Numbered from the stretch's first letter, positions 16,273 to 25,522 are shown. The stretch is 64,000 nucleotides of DNA from an uncultured Lachnospiraceae bacterium (GCA_902761585.1 CACWKX010000012.1:1-64000); one strand, 5' to 3'. The notes: a model not told the origin generated them from the letters alone. A program made the numbers and translations.

Positions 16273-16914
16273 ATGATTTCACTGGATGAGAGGGGCAAGC
16301 AGTGCCCGATTCCGATCGTGGACACGAAGAAAGCGGTGGAGCCGCTGGGGGTCGGCGAGGTTGTGGAGACCGTTGTCGACAATGAGATCTCTGCGCAGAA
16401 CCTGAAGAAATTCGCGGATCAGAGGCAGTATGCCTATGAGATGGAGAAGGTTTCGAACACTGAGTACAGGGTTCGTCTGACTGTCACCGAGGCTGCAAAA
16501 GAGCTCCAGGACAAGGGAACCGCTACATTTAACGAGCAGGACTATCAGGCCTGCGGAATCCCGGCAGCAGCACCGCAGGGCTACATCGTCGTCATTTCCT
16601 CAGACAGTATGGGAGAGCCGGAGAAGGAGCTCGGAAAGATTCTGCTCAAGGGGTTCCTCTTTGCGCTGTCGAAGAAGGAGGATGTGCCGAAGAAGATCAT
16701 CTTTTACAACGGCGGGGCACGGCTGACCTGCGAAGGCTCCGAGTCACTGGACGATCTGCGGGAGCTTGAGAAATCCGGCGCGGAGATCGCGACCTGTGGC
16801 ACCTGCCTGAAGTTCCAGAACCTGGAGGACAAGCTGAAGGTTGGCGGCGTGACCAACATGTATGAAATCACCGAGGCACTGACCGGCCCGTACAGGGTTG
16901 TGAAGCCGTGCTGA
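16273..16914 (+). CDS. yedF: Selenium metabolism protein YedF
   Basis: This is a 213-residue protein made of a TusA-like domain and a DsrE-like domain. The N-terminal half carries the TusA signature [14 protein letters not shown] with Cys11. The C-terminal half (from about 100) has [38 protein letters not shown] and [27 protein letters not shown], typical of YedF. YedF is thought to carry or relay selenium to SelD or to the molybdenum hydroxylase system. A ribosome site (AAAAAAGGGGGAA) precedes ATG 16273. It lies directly before selD. Confidence 0.93.
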   Translation: MISLDERGKQCPIPIVDTKKAVEPLGVGEVVETVVDNEISAQNLKKFADQRQYAYEMEKVSNTEYRVRLTVTEAAKELQDKGTATFNEQDYQACGIPAAAPQGYIVVISSDSMGEPEKELGKILLKGFLFALSKKEDVPKKIIFYNGGARLTCEGSESLDDLRELEKSGAEIATCGTCLKFQNLEDKLKVGGVTNMYEITEALTGPYRVVKPC

Positions 16915-17005
16915 AGTATGCGGAATAGAGAAGTGTCTATCTGCCCATGAACATGAAATCTACGAATGGGCGCAGGGCAGGCGGCGTGACCTGGAGGATA
17001 CCAGC

Positions 17006-18235
17006 ATGGAGCAAATTGAATTCTGCAAGGGCGGGGGCTGCACAGCGAAGCTCGGGCCGGACATTCTGGACCGGGTGCTGAGCCGTCTGCCGGCTCAGAA
17101 AAGAGATCCGGATCTTCTGGTCGGCTTTGATACAAATGATGATGCAGCGGTCTACCGCGTGAGCGAGGACCGGGCGATCGTCCAGACACTTGATTTCTTC
17201 CCGCCGATGGTAGATGACCCGTATTTGTTTGGCCAGATCGCGGCAGCCAATGCGATGTCCGATATCTGGGCGATGGGCGGTCGGCCGGTGACGGCGCTGA
17301 ACATCGTCTGCTTCCCGCAGTCCTGGGATCTGAACATCCTGGGAAGAATCATGCAGGGAGGCGCGGAGAAGGTTGCAGAAGCCGGCGCGTCTCTGTGCGG
17401 CGGACACTCGATCAACGACAACGATGTCAAGTACGGTCTGTCGGTGACCGGGCTCATCGACCCGGCACGTGTCCTGACCAACGTCGGCGCACGCGCGGGT
17501 GACCGCCTGCTCCTGACGAAGCCGCTCGGAACTGGCATCGTCTGCACGGCAGGCCGTGTGAAGGCCGCCGACCCGGCCAGCATGGATGAGGCGATCCGTT
17601 CGATGACAACCCTGAACAAGTATGCGGCAAAGGTTCTGTCGCGCTACGAGGTTCACGCCTGCACGGATGTGACAGGGTTCTCCCTGCTCGGGCACCTGTC
17701 AGAGATGCTCGGCATGAAGCGCCGCGCGTCCGGATCCCCGGATGCAGAAGACGGAGGCGGGCAGGTGGCAGGCGGCAGGCAGGCGGGCCAGACAGATCAG
17801 ACCAGTGATATGACGCTGCCGGACAGTACAGGCCAGACGGCCGGAGCGGGGCTGGCAGGCAATTCAAACAAGACAGACCATGCAGTGCAGGCAGGCAGCA
17901 GAAACCAGTCGGGCAGCAGTCCGCTGGGCGCTGTCATCCACACGAGCGCGGTGCCGCATTTTAAGCGGGTGCGGGAATTCGTCGAGGAGGATTTTTTCAT
18001 CACGGCGAACGGACAGCGCAACCGCAATCATCTCGGAGACCTGGTGGAGTTCCATAACACAGCATTCTGGCAGCAGGAACTGTTGTTCGACCCGCAGACC
18101 TCCGGCGGCCTTCTGGCGGCGGTGCCAAATGAAATCGCCGACGAGGTGCTGACAGAAATCAAGGAGCTCGGGCTTCCCTGCAGCCTGATCGGAGAAGTGA
18201 CAGACCAATTGGATCACATCCTGGTGACAGCCTGA
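17006..18235 (+). CDS. selD: Selenide, water dikinase SelD with a low-complexity insert
   Basis: SelD makes selenophosphate from selenide and ATP, the donor for selenocysteine, selenouridine and the selenium of Se-dependent hydroxylases. The catalytic site is [10 protein letters not shown] with Cys12 and Lys15; there is no in-frame TGA, so this is the Cys form. ATP and metal loops follow ([50 protein letters not shown]). Residues 240-308 are a Gly/Gln/Ser/Thr-rich stretch inserted in the C-terminal domain after the LLGHLSEM helix, before [11 protein letters not shown]; usual SelD proteins are near 345 residues. GGAGG precedes ATG 17006. The spacing to yedF and yqeB suggests one operon. Confidence 0.94.
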   Translation: MEQIEFCKGGGCTAKLGPDILDRVLSRLPAQKRDPDLLVGFDTNDDAAVYRVSEDRAIVQTLDFFPPMVDDPYLFGQIAAANAMSDIWAMGGRPVTALNIVCFPQSWDLNILGRIMQGGAEKVAEAGASLCGGHSINDNDVKYGLSVTGLIDPARVLTNVGARAGDRLLLTKPLGTGIVCTAGRVKAADPASMDEAIRSMTTLNKYAAKVLSRYEVHACTDVTGFSLLGHLSEMLGMKRRASGSPDAEDGGGQVAGGRQAGQTDQTSDMTLPDSTGQTAGAGLAGNSNKTDHAVQAGSRNQSGSSPLGAVIHTSAVPHFKRVREFVEEDFFITANGQRNRNHLGDLVEFHNTAFWQQELLFDPQTSGGLLAAVPNEIADEVLTEIKELGLPCSLIGEVTDQLDHILVTA

Positions 18236-18270
18236 GGACAGCAGACACCATATAAGACAGTGAGGAAGGT

Positions 18271-19260
18271 ATGGTAACAGATCAGCTTGTAATCGTAAGA
18301 GGCGGCGGAGACATCGCGACCGGTACAATCCGGACACTGAGACGGGCAGGGTTTCCGGTCCTGATCCTGGAGTCGGCGCACCCGAGTGCTATCCGCAGGA
18401 CGGTTGCCCTGTCAGAGGCCGTCTACGAGGGCAGCGCAGTGGTCGAGGATGTCTCGGTTACGCTTGCCCACAACCTGGACGAGGCAGAGTACCTGCTCTT
18501 CCAGGATGGCATCGCCATGCTGGTGGATCCGGACGGCGCTGCCATCCGTGACATCATCCACTCCGGCGAGAAATATGCCGAGTGGGATACCGGACTGACG
18601 ACCCTTGAGGGTGGCGGACGACATCTGTTTCTCACCTGTGTCGTTGACGCCATTCTGGCGAAGAAAAACCTCGGGACGACGAAGAATATGGCACCGCTCG
18701 TGATTGCGCTCGGCCCGGGATTTACAGCCGGGAAGGACTGCGATGTGGTGATCGAGACGATGCGCGGGCACAGTCTTGGCAGGGCCATCATGAAGGGAGA
18801 AGCGATTCCCAATACCGGCACACCGGGACTGATCGCCGGCCATGCACAGGACCGCGTCATCCACAGCCCGGCAGCTGGGATTGTGAAGACCTGCGCAGCA
18901 ATCGGCGATATCGTGGAGGAAGGACAGATCATCGCCAGTATCATACCGGAAGGCAGGAGCATACAGCCGGCAGATGGCGGCAGCGCAGGACAGGCAGCAC
19001 GGACAGCAGAACAGATGGAGGGCAGCTCATCCAGGAGGGGTGAAGCCGGCGTGCCAGTGCGGGCAACCTTTACAGGCCTGCTCAGAGGTCTGATCCGGGA
19101 CGGATACCCGGTGCCGGAGGGCTTCAAGATCGCGGACATCGATCCGCGCGCATCGGAGCATGATAACTGCTTCAGGATCTCCGACAAGGCACGGGCAATC
19201 GGCGGAGCGGTCCTGACGGAACTCATCCACTTTGCAGCGCAGCAGAACTTTGACGAATGA
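18271..19260 (+). CDS. yqeB: YqeB: selenium-dependent molybdenum hydroxylase maturation protein
   Basis: This is a 329-residue protein of the EF2563/YqeB family, a marker for bacteria that use selenium in molybdenum hydroxylases. The N-terminus shows a Rossmann-like LVIVRGGGDIATGTIRTL. The middle has ALGPGFTAG.DC..VIET.RGH.LGR and GTPGLIAGHAQDRVIHSPAAG. The C-terminus has GLLRGLIRDGYPVPEGFKIADIDPRA, then RAIGGAVLTEL. A G/A/S-rich insert occupies about residues 226-262. It overlaps the next gene by four bases (ATGA), so the two are translationally coupled. Its biochemical step is not known. Confidence 0.92.
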   Translation: MVTDQLVIVRGGGDIATGTIRTLRRAGFPVLILESAHPSAIRRTVALSEAVYEGSAVVEDVSVTLAHNLDEAEYLLFQDGIAMLVDPDGAAIRDIIHSGEKYAEWDTGLTTLEGGGRHLFLTCVVDAILAKKNLGTTKNMAPLVIALGPGFTAGKDCDVVIETMRGHSLGRAIMKGEAIPNTGTPGLIAGHAQDRVIHSPAAGIVKTCAAIGDIVEEGQIIASIIPEGRSIQPADGGSAGQAARTAEQMEGSSSRRGEAGVPVRATFTGLLRGLIRDGYPVPEGFKIADIDPRASEHDNCFRISDKARAIGGAVLTELIHFAAQQNFDE

Positions 19261-20471
19261 TTTACTTTGACAATGCGGCAACTTCATACAACAGGCCGCC
19301 GTGTGTGAAGGAGGCGGTCGCGGCAGCCATCGATGCCTTCGGCAATCCGTCAAGAGGCGCTTACAGCGCTTCGCTGGATGCAGACCGCTGTCTGTTTGAG
19401 ACAAGGATGCAGCTGGCAGCGCTTGCAGGGGCGGAGGGGCCGGACTGTGTGGCCTTCACGATGAACGCGACACAGGCACTCTCCACCGCCATCTTCGGCC
19501 TGGGGCTGCAGGATGGCGATCATCTGATTGTGAGTCTTCAGGAACACAATTCCGTGCTGCGGCCGGCCTACAGGTTGAGAGAGAGGGGCGTCGCCGTCCA
19601 TTTTGTCGGGCTTAAGGCGGACGCCCGTCTCGATATGGAGGATCTGGAACAGACCCTGAGAACCATCCGCACGCAGAGCCCTGATGCCCGGATCGCAGTG
19701 GCGCTCTCACACGGCAGCAACGTGACAGGCAACGTCATCGACCTTTCTCGTGTGTCGGCGCTGTGTAGTGAAAACCAGGCGACATGGATCCTGGACGCGG
19801 CACAAACGATGGGCATCATCCCGATCAATATGAGACGCCTTGGGATCGACATCCTGTGCTTTTCCGGCCACAAAGCGCTGATGGGGCCGCAGGGAACAGG
19901 AGCGATCATTGTGCAGCGCGGCATAAGGCTCAGCCCTCTGATGGCAGGAGGATCCGGCATCCGGACATTTCTGGAGACCATGCCGCAGGAGATGCCGGAG
20001 CATCTGGAAGCCGGCACGCAGAACGCACACTCGATCGCCGGGCTGCACGCAGCCCTCGCCTTCGCAGAAGGAAAGCGGGAAACATGGAGGGCGCAGGCTC
20101 TCAGCCTGCGAAAGCAGCTGCTTTCCGGCATTGATGCCATCAACCGGCAGGCGGGGGAAGAGCGCATCCACGTGTATGGAAGAGGGACAGCTGTAAATCC
20201 TGCCCCGGCCAGCTGCCAAGGTGATTCGGAACCAGTCCTCCCGACTGTCGCATTCAATATCGGGCATCTCGAGGCGGCAGATGTTGCTGACCGGCTCTGG
20301 CGTGACAGACAGATCGCAGTCCGGGCAGGCGGACACTGCGCTCCTTTGATTCATCGTTTTTTTGGAACCGAAAAAAGAGGCATCGTGCGGGCATCATTTT
20401 CACATGCCAACACACCCGGTCAGGTTCAGACACTGATCGAGGAGCTCAAGAAGATTGAGCGGTCCCTATAG
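19257..20471 (+). CDS. Cysteine desulfurase / selenocysteine lyase family protein
   Basis: This is a 404-residue PLP enzyme of the SufS/CsdB group. It starts IYFDNAATS. The PLP lysine is at about 206 (FSGHKALMGPQGTG) and the catalytic Cys at about 361 (VRAGGHCAPLIHRFFGT). A His for the PLP ring is in SLQEHNSVLRP. In this setting, overlapping yqeB and following selD, it probably mobilises selenium from selenocysteine or sulfur from cysteine for SelD or for the Mo=S/Mo=Se ligand. There is no nearby SufU or IscU, which argues against a general Fe-S role. Confidence 0.92.
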   Translation: MIYFDNAATSYNRPPCVKEAVAAAIDAFGNPSRGAYSASLDADRCLFETRMQLAALAGAEGPDCVAFTMNATQALSTAIFGLGLQDGDHLIVSLQEHNSVLRPAYRLRERGVAVHFVGLKADARLDMEDLEQTLRTIRTQSPDARIAVALSHGSNVTGNVIDLSRVSALCSENQATWILDAAQTMGIIPINMRRLGIDILCFSGHKALMGPQGTGAIIVQRGIRLSPLMAGGSGIRTFLETMPQEMPEHLEAGTQNAHSIAGLHAALAFAEGKRETWRAQALSLRKQLLSGIDAINRQAGEERIHVYGRGTAVNPAPASCQGDSEPVLPTVAFNIGHLEAADVADRLWRDRQIAVRAGGHCAPLIHRFFGTEKRGIVRASFSHANTPGQVQTLIEELKKIERSL

Positions 20472-20535
20472 CTGATATATTCACAGAAGGGAGAAAGTGA
20501 AGCGCCCCTGAAAGGTTCTGCTTCCAGTATTTAAG

Positions 20536-20805
20536 ATGAAGTATTCATACGTTCAATTTCCGGATAAAACCGAGATCACATATGGCGATATGGATTCACA
20601 AGGGAATGTCCAGATTCGAATTGAAACCCCGGTTGAGGGTGGATTTAACAGCCTCGGGTGTGTGCTGCCTTCTTACCGCATTACAGAGCAGGTTGGCTAC
20701 TCTCAACAGGAAGTCGATGCACTGATGGATTTCCTGAGAAGAAACGTACATTTGATCATGGAATTTGCCCAGACTGGAGGGTTTGAAAATGCCTCAGCTG
20801 TATAG
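20536..20805 (+). CDS. Small hypothetical protein, partner of a DUF4160-like protein
   Basis: This is an 89-residue acidic protein that I cannot assign firmly. It begins MKYSYVQFPDKTEITYGDMD and ends with a helical segment (SQQEVDALMDFLRRNVHLIMEFAQ). Its position just before a DUF4160-like gene, with a 17-base overlap, recalls the common DUF2442/DUF4160 pairs, but no DUF2442 motif is evident. The pair is dropped between the desulfurase and xdhA and uses more AT-rich codons than its neighbours, so it looks like an insertion. A weak ribosome site precedes the ATG. Confidence 0.6.
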   Translation: MKYSYVQFPDKTEITYGDMDSQGNVQIRIETPVEGGFNSLGCVLPSYRITEQVGYSQQEVDALMDFLRRNVHLIMEFAQTGGFENASAV

Positions 20806-21067
20806 GTTTGGGAGGTACCTGATTTATTTCTGGGTGAATGAGGGGATGCCAACAGAACCTGTTCATGTTCACATTCATCCCAATCGGCCATCGCCAGATG
20901 GAACAAAAGTATGGATCACCTCGAAAGGTGGTACATTGGTATGTCATAATAGGTCCAGAATCCCAGACAATAGTTTACGGCAGCTTTGCCGATTTGTAGA
21001 ATCAAACAGTGATTGGATTATCGAAAGATGGAAGAATGAGTTTGGGGAAGCTACATTCTATTGCTGA
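20789..21067 (+). CDS. DUF4160-like small protein
   Basis: This is a 92-residue protein. MPQLYRFGRYLIYFWVNEGMPTEPVHVHIHPNRPS resembles the DUF4160 core, in which a FYG-like strand is followed by a PHIHV motif. The rest (KVWITSKGGTLVCHNRSRIPD, then LRQLCRFVESNSDWIIERWKNEFGE) matches the family's C-terminal helix that ends W...F. GGAGGG at 20776-20781 supports ATG 20789. DUF4160 genes usually travel with a small partner, as here; toxin-antitoxin or regulatory roles are proposed but unproven. Confidence 0.68.
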   Translation: MPQLYRFGRYLIYFWVNEGMPTEPVHVHIHPNRPSPDGTKVWITSKGGTLVCHNRSRIPDNSLRQLCRFVESNSDWIIERWKNEFGEATFYC

Positions 21068-21104
21068 CGCTCACATAGTAAACAGGCTAGGAGGTAAACA
21101 CGGT

Positions 21105-23618
21105 ATGGAGGTAGTCGGGAAGAGCATGAAGCGTGTCGACGCCTTCGGGAAGGTAACCGGAGAGGCGAAGTACACGAATGACCTGTGTCCGAAGGACGCG
21201 CTGATCGCGCACGTCGTCCATTCAACCATCGCGAATGGCGAGGTGCTTTCGATCGATACATCGGAGGCGGAGAAGGTGCCCGGTGTCGTGAAGATCGTCA
21301 CCTGCTTTGACGTGCCGGACATCCAGTTTCCAACTGCCGGGCATCCCTGGAGCGTCGAGGCAGCGCACCAGGATATCGCAGACCGGAAGCTGCTGAATAC
21401 GCGCGTGCGGCTGTACGGGGATGACATCGCTGCAATCGTCGGTGTGGACAACGTTGCCTGCGAGCGCGCCGAGAGGCTTTTGAAGATTGAGTACAAGGAG
21501 TATCCGCCGTTCACGACGGTCGAGGATGCCCTGAAGCCGGAGGCAACCCCGCTTCACCCGGATCTTCGGAAAACGAACGAGCTGATCCACACATCGTTCA
21601 AGTCCTCGCCGGACTACGACTATGAGCAGGCGAAGGAGAGGGCGATCAGGGAGTACGGAGCTGAGCACGTCCGGGAATATGAGCAGACGTACCGGACGCA
21701 GCGGGTTTCGCACTGCCACATTGAGGTGGCAACGAGCTGGGCATACGTGGATGTAAACGGAAAGGTCACGGTGACAGCCTCGACCCAGATCCCGCACATC
21801 ATGCGCCGTGTCATCGCTCAGGCGCTGGGCTGGCCGGTCGGCAAGGTCCGCGTGATCAAGCCGTATCTTGGCGGAGGCTTCGGCAACAAGCAGGACATCC
21901 TGTATGAACCGCTGAACGCCTATCTGTCGGTCGTCTGCGGCGGCCGGTGCGTCTGCCTGGAGACCACCCGAGAGGAATGCATCTCCCAGACGAGAGTCCG
22001 CCACGCTGTGATCGGGAAGACGAAGGCACTCTACACAACAGACGGCCACCTCCTTGCGCGCACCCTCGACGGTTACGCGAACAAAGGCGCGTATGCCTCC
22101 CACGGACACGCGATTGCAGCCTCCGTCGCAACGGTCTACAAGGATCTCTACAACGACGCCTATGGCTGCCGAGCGGACATGACGACGGTCTTCACGAACT
22201 CCGCCTCCGCCGGCGCAATGCGTGCCTATGGCGTGCCGCAGTCGGTCTTCCTGGCGGACTGTCAGATCGATGACATCTGTCACAGGGAGGGCTTTGACCC
22301 ACTGAAGTTCCGGATGGATAACTGTGTCGGGAAGGGCTTCCGGGATCCGGGCAACGGGATCACTTACTATTCTTACTCCATGAAGGAGTGCATGAGGCGC
22401 GGCGCGGAGTACATACACTGGGACGAAAAGCGGAAGGCGTACGCAAACCAGACCGGCCCCATCCGCCACGGTGTCGGGATGTCGATCTTCATGTACAAGG
22501 TCGGCGTCTATCCGATTTCTCTCGAGACCTCCAGCGCCCGGATGATCCTGAACCAGGACGGATCAATCCAGGTCGAGCTGTCGGCAACCGAGATCGGGCA
22601 GGGAGCCGATACCGTCTTCACCCAGATGGCTTCGGAGACCACCGGCATCACGCCGGACAAGGTCTACATCGTCTCGACACAGGATACAGACCTGTCTCCG
22701 TTTGACACCGGCGCCTACGCTTCCAGACAGTCCTTTGTCACCGGCAAGGCTGTCAAGAAATGTGGCCTCGAGCTGCGCAACCGGATTCTGGATTATGCCT
22801 CCTACATGCTCGGCCGTCCGGTGGAGGAGCTGATGATCCACGACAACAACATCTGTGAGCGCATCCTGCCGGAGGGCGCACCCGTGCAGGCAGACCTCTC
22901 CGCGGAGAACGGCTACGGCTACATCGCGGACGGTTCAAAGGATGAAAATGACCGCTACGAAGGCTGGCTCGACGCGGATGTGAAGCAATGGAACATCGAC
23001 GATCTCCCGTCCGGGAAGAAGTCGATCCTGAGGGATACCGGAAAGATTCTCGCAAGGCCTGGCAAGGTGCTGCTCTCGATGAAGGATCTCGCAGAGAACG
23101 CCTTCTACTCCCTCGACCGCTCGGAGCACATCACAGCGGAGGTTACAAACCACTGCAAGGAGAACACGTACGCATCCGGATGTACATTTGCAGACATTAC
23201 GGTGGACATGGAGATGGGAACCGTGAAGATCGATCATCTCGTGAATGTTCATGACTCCGGCACCCTGCTCAATCCGCAGCTGGCCGAGGCTCAGGTGCAC
23301 GGCGGCATGGCGATGGGCATCGGCTACGCCCTGAGCGAGGAGCTTCTGTACAACGAAAAAGGCAGGCCGCTGAACAACAACCTGCTGGACTTCAAGATCC
23401 CGACGGCGCTCGATGTCCCGGATTTGAAGGCCATCTTCCTGCAAATGGACGACCCGATGGGTCCCTACGGCAACAAGGCGCTGGGAGAGCCGCCGGTCAT
23501 CTCCGTTGCCCCGGCGATCCGCAATGCCATCCTGAATGCTACCGGTGTCGCGATGAACGAGCTCCCGATGACTCAGCAGCGGCTGGTGGCGGCATTTCAG
23601 CAGCATGGTCTGATCTGA
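21105..23618 (+). CDS. xdhA: Molybdenum subunit of a selenium-dependent xanthine dehydrogenase-type hydroxylase
   Basis: This is the 837-residue molybdopterin subunit of a hydroxylase of the xanthine oxidase family. The N-terminal RVDAFGKVTGEAKYTNDL is the usual opening. Cofactor loops include GGGFGNK (near 255), SAGAMRAYG (near 370), EIGQGADT and the active-site glutamate in KALGEPP (near 795). These enzymes hydroxylate xanthine, hypoxanthine, nicotinate or other purine-like rings. The YqeB/YqeC/SelD setting points to a labile selenium ligand at Mo; the enzyme itself needs no selenocysteine and none is encoded. AGGAGGT at 21089-21095 fixes ATG 21105. The FAD and Fe-S genes follow at once. 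Confidence 0.92.
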   Translation: MEVVGKSMKRVDAFGKVTGEAKYTNDLCPKDALIAHVVHSTIANGEVLSIDTSEAEKVPGVVKIVTCFDVPDIQFPTAGHPWSVEAAHQDIADRKLLNTRVRLYGDDIAAIVGVDNVACERAERLLKIEYKEYPPFTTVEDALKPEATPLHPDLRKTNELIHTSFKSSPDYDYEQAKERAIREYGAEHVREYEQTYRTQRVSHCHIEVATSWAYVDVNGKVTVTASTQIPHIMRRVIAQALGWPVGKVRVIKPYLGGGFGNKQDILYEPLNAYLSVVCGGRCVCLETTREECISQTRVRHAVIGKTKALYTTDGHLLARTLDGYANKGAYASHGHAIAASVATVYKDLYNDAYGCRADMTTVFTNSASAGAMRAYGVPQSVFLADCQIDDICHREGFDPLKFRMDNCVGKGFRDPGNGITYYSYSMKECMRRGAEYIHWDEKRKAYANQTGPIRHGVGMSIFMYKVGVYPISLETSSARMILNQDGSIQVELSATEIGQGADTVFTQMASETTGITPDKVYIVSTQDTDLSPFDTGAYASRQSFVTGKAVKKCGLELRNRILDYASYMLGRPVEELMIHDNNICERILPEGAPVQADLSAENGYGYIADGSKDENDRYEGWLDADVKQWNIDDLPSGKKSILRDTGKILARPGKVLLSMKDLAENAFYSLDRSEHITAEVTNHCKENTYASGCTFADITVDMEMGTVKIDHLVNVHDSGTLLNPQLAEAQVHGGMAMGIGYALSEELLYNEKGRPLNNNLLDFKIPTALDVPDLKAIFLQMDDPMGPYGNKALGEPPVISVAPAIRNAILNATGVAMNELPMTQQRLVAAFQQHGLI

Positions 23619-23633
23619 GAAAGGCGGTGCGGT

Positions 23634-24788
23634 ATGTACGATATTGAGAATTACTACGAGGCAAAGTCGGTCGAGGACGCTATCGCGCACCTCGCCGCCG
23701 ATGAGAAGGCCGAAGTCATCGCCGGCGGGACGGATGTGCTCGTAAAACTTCGCGCCGGCAAGGATGTCGGCTGCGACCTGGTCAGCATTCATGAGATCCC
23801 TGAGCTGAAGGGCGTGGACAGGCTGACAGACGGAACGATCGTGATCGGACCTGCTACCTGTTTTACAGACATCACGAATGATCCCATCATTCAGGAAAGT
23901 CTGCCGTATCTGGGGGAGGCGGTTGACACGGTCGGCGGCCCGCAGATCCGGAATATGGGCACCATCGGAGGAAACCTCTGTAATGGCGCCACCTCCGCAG
24001 ACTCCGGCGCGACGATGCAGACACTCGACGCCACCCTCGTCCTGCAGGGACCGGAGGGATCGAGGGAAGTGCCGGTCACCGAATTCTACACCGGCCCCGG
24101 TCGGACTGTCCGAAAGCGCGATGAGGTTCTGATCGCGATCCTGGTAAAGCCGGAAGACTATATCGGCTACTCCGGCTGCTATATCAAGTACGGTAAGAGA
24201 CGCTCGATGGAAATCGCAACGCTCGGATGCTGCGTCAGGGTAAAGCTTGAGGCAGCAGATGCAAAGCAGGCAGAGGCAGGAGAGACAGGCGGAACACAGG
24301 ACAGTTCGGTCACGCGGCGGGAGGACGCAGCGAGCACAGAGCAAAAGAATGCGGCAGGCAGCCCCGCGCTTCCGGGTGCCGGCTTCCGCCTGGCGGATGT
24401 CCGGATCGGCTACGGCGTCGCAGCGCCGACCCCGATTCGCTGCAGGAAGACCGAACAGATGCTGAAAGGCATGGCAGCAGATGACCCGGCGATCTATGAC
24501 ATCATTGCCACGCACGTCGAGGAAGAGGTTCACCCCCGCTCCTCCTGGCGCGCCTCAAAGGAATTCCGTGTCCAGCTCATCCGGGAGATGGCAAAACGTG
24601 CCCTTGAGCAGGCGATCCTCAGAGGCACCGGAAAAGGGACCCCCGGAGCGGGAGACTTCCCGCCGGTTGAACTCGGAAGGGAACAGGAGATGAGAGAAAC
24701 CATGACACAGGGCGCAGCAGAAGCGGCCGGAACCGCCGATGGCGGCGAAGACACTGGCTGCGGGAAAGGCGGTGAGCATCATGCTTGA
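23634..24788 (+). CDS. xdhB: FAD-binding subunit of the xanthine dehydrogenase-type hydroxylase
   Basis: This is a 384-residue flavoprotein subunit that passes electrons from the Fe-S clusters to NAD or another acceptor. It shows VIAGGTDVLVKLR and the flavin loop GGPQIRNMGTIGGNLCNGATSADS, then YIKYGKRRSMEIA. The family is usually near 290 residues. The excess comes from a Q/E/G/S-rich insert at about 205-244 and a tail of about 60 residues rich in Gly, Glu and Ala that overlaps the start of xdhC by eight bases. AAAGGCGGTGCGGT lies before ATG 23634, only 15 bases after xdhA. Confidence 0.92.
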   Translation: MYDIENYYEAKSVEDAIAHLAADEKAEVIAGGTDVLVKLRAGKDVGCDLVSIHEIPELKGVDRLTDGTIVIGPATCFTDITNDPIIQESLPYLGEAVDTVGGPQIRNMGTIGGNLCNGATSADSGATMQTLDATLVLQGPEGSREVPVTEFYTGPGRTVRKRDEVLIAILVKPEDYIGYSGCYIKYGKRRSMEIATLGCCVRVKLEAADAKQAEAGETGGTQDSSVTRREDAASTEQKNAAGSPALPGAGFRLADVRIGYGVAAPTPIRCRKTEQMLKGMAADDPAIYDIIATHVEEEVHPRSSWRASKEFRVQLIREMAKRALEQAILRGTGKGTPGAGDFPPVELGREQEMRETMTQGAAEAAGTADGGEDTGCGKGGEHHA

Positions 24789-25248
24789 GATCGTCCATAT
24801 GACCGTCAACGGAGAAGAGAAAGAACTCGCCGTCGACCCGAGAGAGAGCCTTCTCGATACGCTGAGAAACCGGCTGAATCTGACTTCTGTCAAGCGGGGC
24901 TGCGGGGTCGGTGAATGCGGCGCCTGCACCGTTCTGATCGACGGGACAGCCGTAGACTCCTGCCTGTATCTGACCATGTGGGCAGAAGGCAAGCACATCC
25001 TGACCGTCGAAGGACTCAAGAGCCCGACGGGAGAGCTCAACGAAGTTCAGCAGGCCTTCATCGATGAAGCAGCCGTCCAGTGCGGTTTCTGTACGCCAGG
25101 CCTGATTCTGACCGGAGTGGAACTTGTAAACAGCGGAAGAAAGTACACACGGGAAGAGCTTCGCAAGCTCATATCCGGGCATCTCTGCCGCTGTACAGGA
25201 TATGAGAATATCCTGAATGCGCTGGAGAAGGTCGTCGGGTATCACTGA
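24781..25248 (+). CDS. xdhC: 2Fe-2S subunit of the xanthine dehydrogenase-type hydroxylase
   Basis: This is a 155-residue iron-sulfur subunit. The plant-ferredoxin-type cluster is held by Cys41, 46, 49 and 61 (CGVGECGACTV...C), and the second cluster by Cys101, 104, 136 and 138 (CGFCTPG...CRCTGY). All eight ligands are present, so it should be functional. ATG 24781 lies inside the end of xdhB and follows AAAGGCGGTGAG; the longer frame from 24739 is unlikely. It is the last gene of the hydroxylase operon and is followed by a stem-loop. Confidence 0.94.
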   Translation: MLEIVHMTVNGEEKELAVDPRESLLDTLRNRLNLTSVKRGCGVGECGACTVLIDGTAVDSCLYLTMWAEGKHILTVEGLKSPTGELNEVQQAFIDEAAVQCGFCTPGLILTGVELVNSGRKYTREELRKLISGHLCRCTGYENILNALEKVVGYH

Positions 25249-25337
25249 TTTTCCTGCTATTCAATTCGACCTGAACCGTTTCATGTGAACCGCCTATATG
25301 AATATATAAAACAGTGTAGTAGGAAAAAGAATTTATC

Positions 25338-25369
25338 AGAAAGCAGCTCCGCTTGCGGGGCTGCTTTCT
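25338..25369. terminator. Stem-loop after the hydroxylase operon
   Basis: AGAAAGCAGC (25338-25347) pairs with GCTGCTTTCT (25360-25369), with CCGC/GCGG extending the stem. The T-rich run is on the minus-strand side (complement of AGGAAAAAGAATTT), so it may work best leftward, but it is the only candidate end signal for the xdh operon. Confidence 0.6.
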
Positions 25370-25467
25370 GCGCATTGCCATTCCGGCAGGAGGTCTCCTT
25401 CCAGAGGGATCGCCGCTGGCCGGAAATCGGTGAAACGGATCAGTGATGACCAACGGGAGTAAGAAGC

Positions 25468-25496
25468 TTGAAAAACCCCCATGGCGGATATACATT
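25468..25496 (+). promoter_or_regulatory. Promoter of the mazEF pair
   Basis: TTGAAA (25468-25473), 17 bases, then TACATT (25491-25496). The TA-rich stretch around the -10, ATATACATTATATATACAT, is partly repetitive and may be the autoregulatory operator bound by the MazE-like protein. Confidence 0.55.
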
Positions 25497-25522
25497 ATAT
25501 ATACATAGAGGAGGTATATGCG

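Noticed and set aside
17039..17044. Selenocysteine at the SelD active site
   Set aside because: The codon is TGC (Cys12); no in-frame TGA is present.
22935..24533. Minus-strand frame of 532 codons over xdhA/xdhB
   Set aside because: It spans two clear genes with intact motifs on the plus strand, and its peptide is Arg/His/Leu-rich without recognisable domains.
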